Part shown: positions 24,026 to 25,029 of the stretch, in pieces | Layout of the letters: every line of letters starts with the position of its first letter | Numbering within the stretch: the first letter of the stretch is position 1 | DNA from: Ulva prolifera | Taxonomy: Eukaryota; Chlorophyta; Ulvophyceae; Ulvales; Ulvaceae | NCBI GenBank assembly: GCA_023078555.1 | Contig: JALAAN010000029.1 | Coordinates: 1 to 25,029 of the forward strand | Direction: 5' to 3' | Length of the DNA: 25,029 bases | Position numbers and translations under genes: made by a program | The notes under the pieces: generated by a model | The model's database searches: none | The model's input: the letters and a program-made list of their open reading frames with translations, nothing else | What the model was told of the DNA's origin: nothing

Positions 24026-25029
24026 CTACAGGTTGACTGTGGTGGTTGCGGAGAAGATGCTAGAGGCCATGTCGCAGAACTGCGACAGCGAGGGGCGCCG
24101 GCCGGGGGTCCCGCTCGAGGAGCTGCATCACCGGCCGCCGGAAGACGCCGAGGCGGGACCGCTGCGCCGCCGACAGCCCGGCGCCCTCCCACGGCAGCGG
24201 CTGCTCACCGCAGCTGCTGAATCACCTGCATCGGCCGCCGGGCATCAGAGCATGGCAGGGGCGGGCAAGAACGTGGTTGGGTGTTGTATACAGCGAAAAC
24301 TGTTGTAATGGAAGAGTGCGTGAGGACATCTTGCTGTCTTTCACGCTTCATATCCAGGAGAACATCACGAATCACTCGGGTGCTGAATTGTGAGCAGAGT
24401 TTTTCTGCGTTGATGACGGCGGTGCCCGCAGTCTGTGTTATGCTTCAGCGCTCTGGGCCTTGCAATCTGAGACACCGAGGGTGTCCTCGCCGCTGTGGCA
24501 AAGCATCGCGTGACGACTGTGCAAGCGCAGTCAAGGCACGCTGCCGCGCAAGCATCATGCATCCACGCTTGCAGCTCAGGCGTTCTGTGATTGACACAAG
24601 TTTGACAGTTCGAAATTGGCCGGCAGCGCGACGTGGCTTTGAAGAGGAACTGGGCAGACAACAAGAACTGCGGAGGAGGACTCTTCAAGCGCAGCTCAGG
24701 GACTCATGCGTGTTGGGGGGGGCGCCGGCGCCCTCACCACAAACGGCACCTACCTCGCGGCTCGCAATTGTCAGAGTGCCGAACAGCTATGCCGCCGGCC
24801 CGCCGTGCTGAGCGTGCTGGGAAGACGAAGGGGCGCACATCGTCCTTGGACCGAACGGCATCGCAAGGCGGTCGCGCCGGTGAGCATCTCGAGGCCATCA
24901 CTCCGAGGGCCCCACGTCTAGTGCGCCTGTGGCCACGATCTCGCGCTCGCCGGCCTGCATGGCCGCGACGACCTCGGGCGCGGCGTACGCGAGCGTGAAG
25001 CTCAGCGGCGCGGCCTCGCCGAGTGCGCG
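24026..25029 (-). pseudogene. Protein kinase, C-terminal half, frame-broken and cut by window edge
   Basis: The minus strand from the right edge reads LSFTLAYAAPEVVAAMQAGE, the activation segment and APE motif, then GALDV. The expected DVWxLG continuation is present only after a one-base shift (24909-24915), and EMLTGATAL only after another (about 24889-24892). A 33-base exon (24786-24754; LFGTLTIASRE, gtaggt donor) and a last exon (24200-24026; PLPWEGAGLS, RRPVMQLLERDP, then RRPSLSQFCDMAS) supply subdomains X-XI and a TAG stop. The RDP to RRPS step is interrupted by one extra base in the run 24104-24108. The N-lobe and catalytic loop lie beyond the window. Substrate and pathway are unknown. 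The fold and the AYAAPE variant are clear. Whether this is a pseudogene or an intact gene with sequence errors is open. Confidence 0.75.

Noticed and set aside
23892..24308. 138-codon plus-strand frame
   Set aside because: It is antisense to the last kinase exon and has no good ATG start.
24281..24811. 176-codon plus-strand frame
   Set aside because: It lies opposite the kinase introns and a small kinase exon, with no recognisable domain.

Overview
The window reads as nuclear DNA of a green alga (Chlorophyta, most likely a GC-rich, intron-rich chlorophycean). The grounds are: short-exon genes with GT...AG introns; a kinase fragment with the AYAAPE-type activation segment that I associate with green-algal kinases; a secreted protein with an RRLLQ processing-like motif; TGTAA near 3' ends; and many mini- and microsatellites. 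No bacterial operon, rRNA, tRNA or CRISPR was found. The lineage is an inference, because no marker gene is present.

Left half (about 1-14100). This part is dominated by a large multi-gene DNA transposon. A minus-strand, multi-exon gene (9740 to 5209) encodes a Tnp2/CACTA-EnSpm/Plavaka-like transposase, with an N-terminal Cys/His finger, a second Cys/His cluster and the usual core blocks in order. Downstream on the same strand (about 4878 to 1392) is a gene whose C-terminal half is a Ulp1/C48-type cysteine protease: a DSL aspartate block, then a Q-x2-NGHDCGVF cysteine block. A 164-base poly-G run sits in the intron between those two blocks. Divergent from the transposase across a 337-bp gap is a plus-strand gene (10078-12981). 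It starts with an unrecognised domain and ends with a basic/acidic tail and a coiled coil. One of its probable introns carries eight 64-bp repeats, each holding a 29-bp perfect palindrome. A partial plus-strand gene at the left edge (1-723) converges on the protease gene and may belong to the same element. The ends of the element could not be found.

Right half (about 14100-25029). This part is gene-poor and repeat-rich. At 15651-16157 is an intact gene for a secreted protein of 168 residues: signal peptide, proline/acidic pro-region, RRLLQ, then a 50-residue domain with ten cysteines. A frame-broken paralogue lies about 5.5 kb downstream (21689-22469). Between them are a short terminal-inverted-repeat element (17339-17751), a 31-bp minisatellite, a CA-rich tract and hairpins. 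At the right edge the minus strand carries the C-terminal half of a protein kinase, broken by small indels.

Conserved motifs change frame by one base in at least four unrelated loci, several times next to homopolymers. Either much of the window is decayed DNA, or the assembly carries uncorrected indels. Every 'broken' call below should be read with that in mind.
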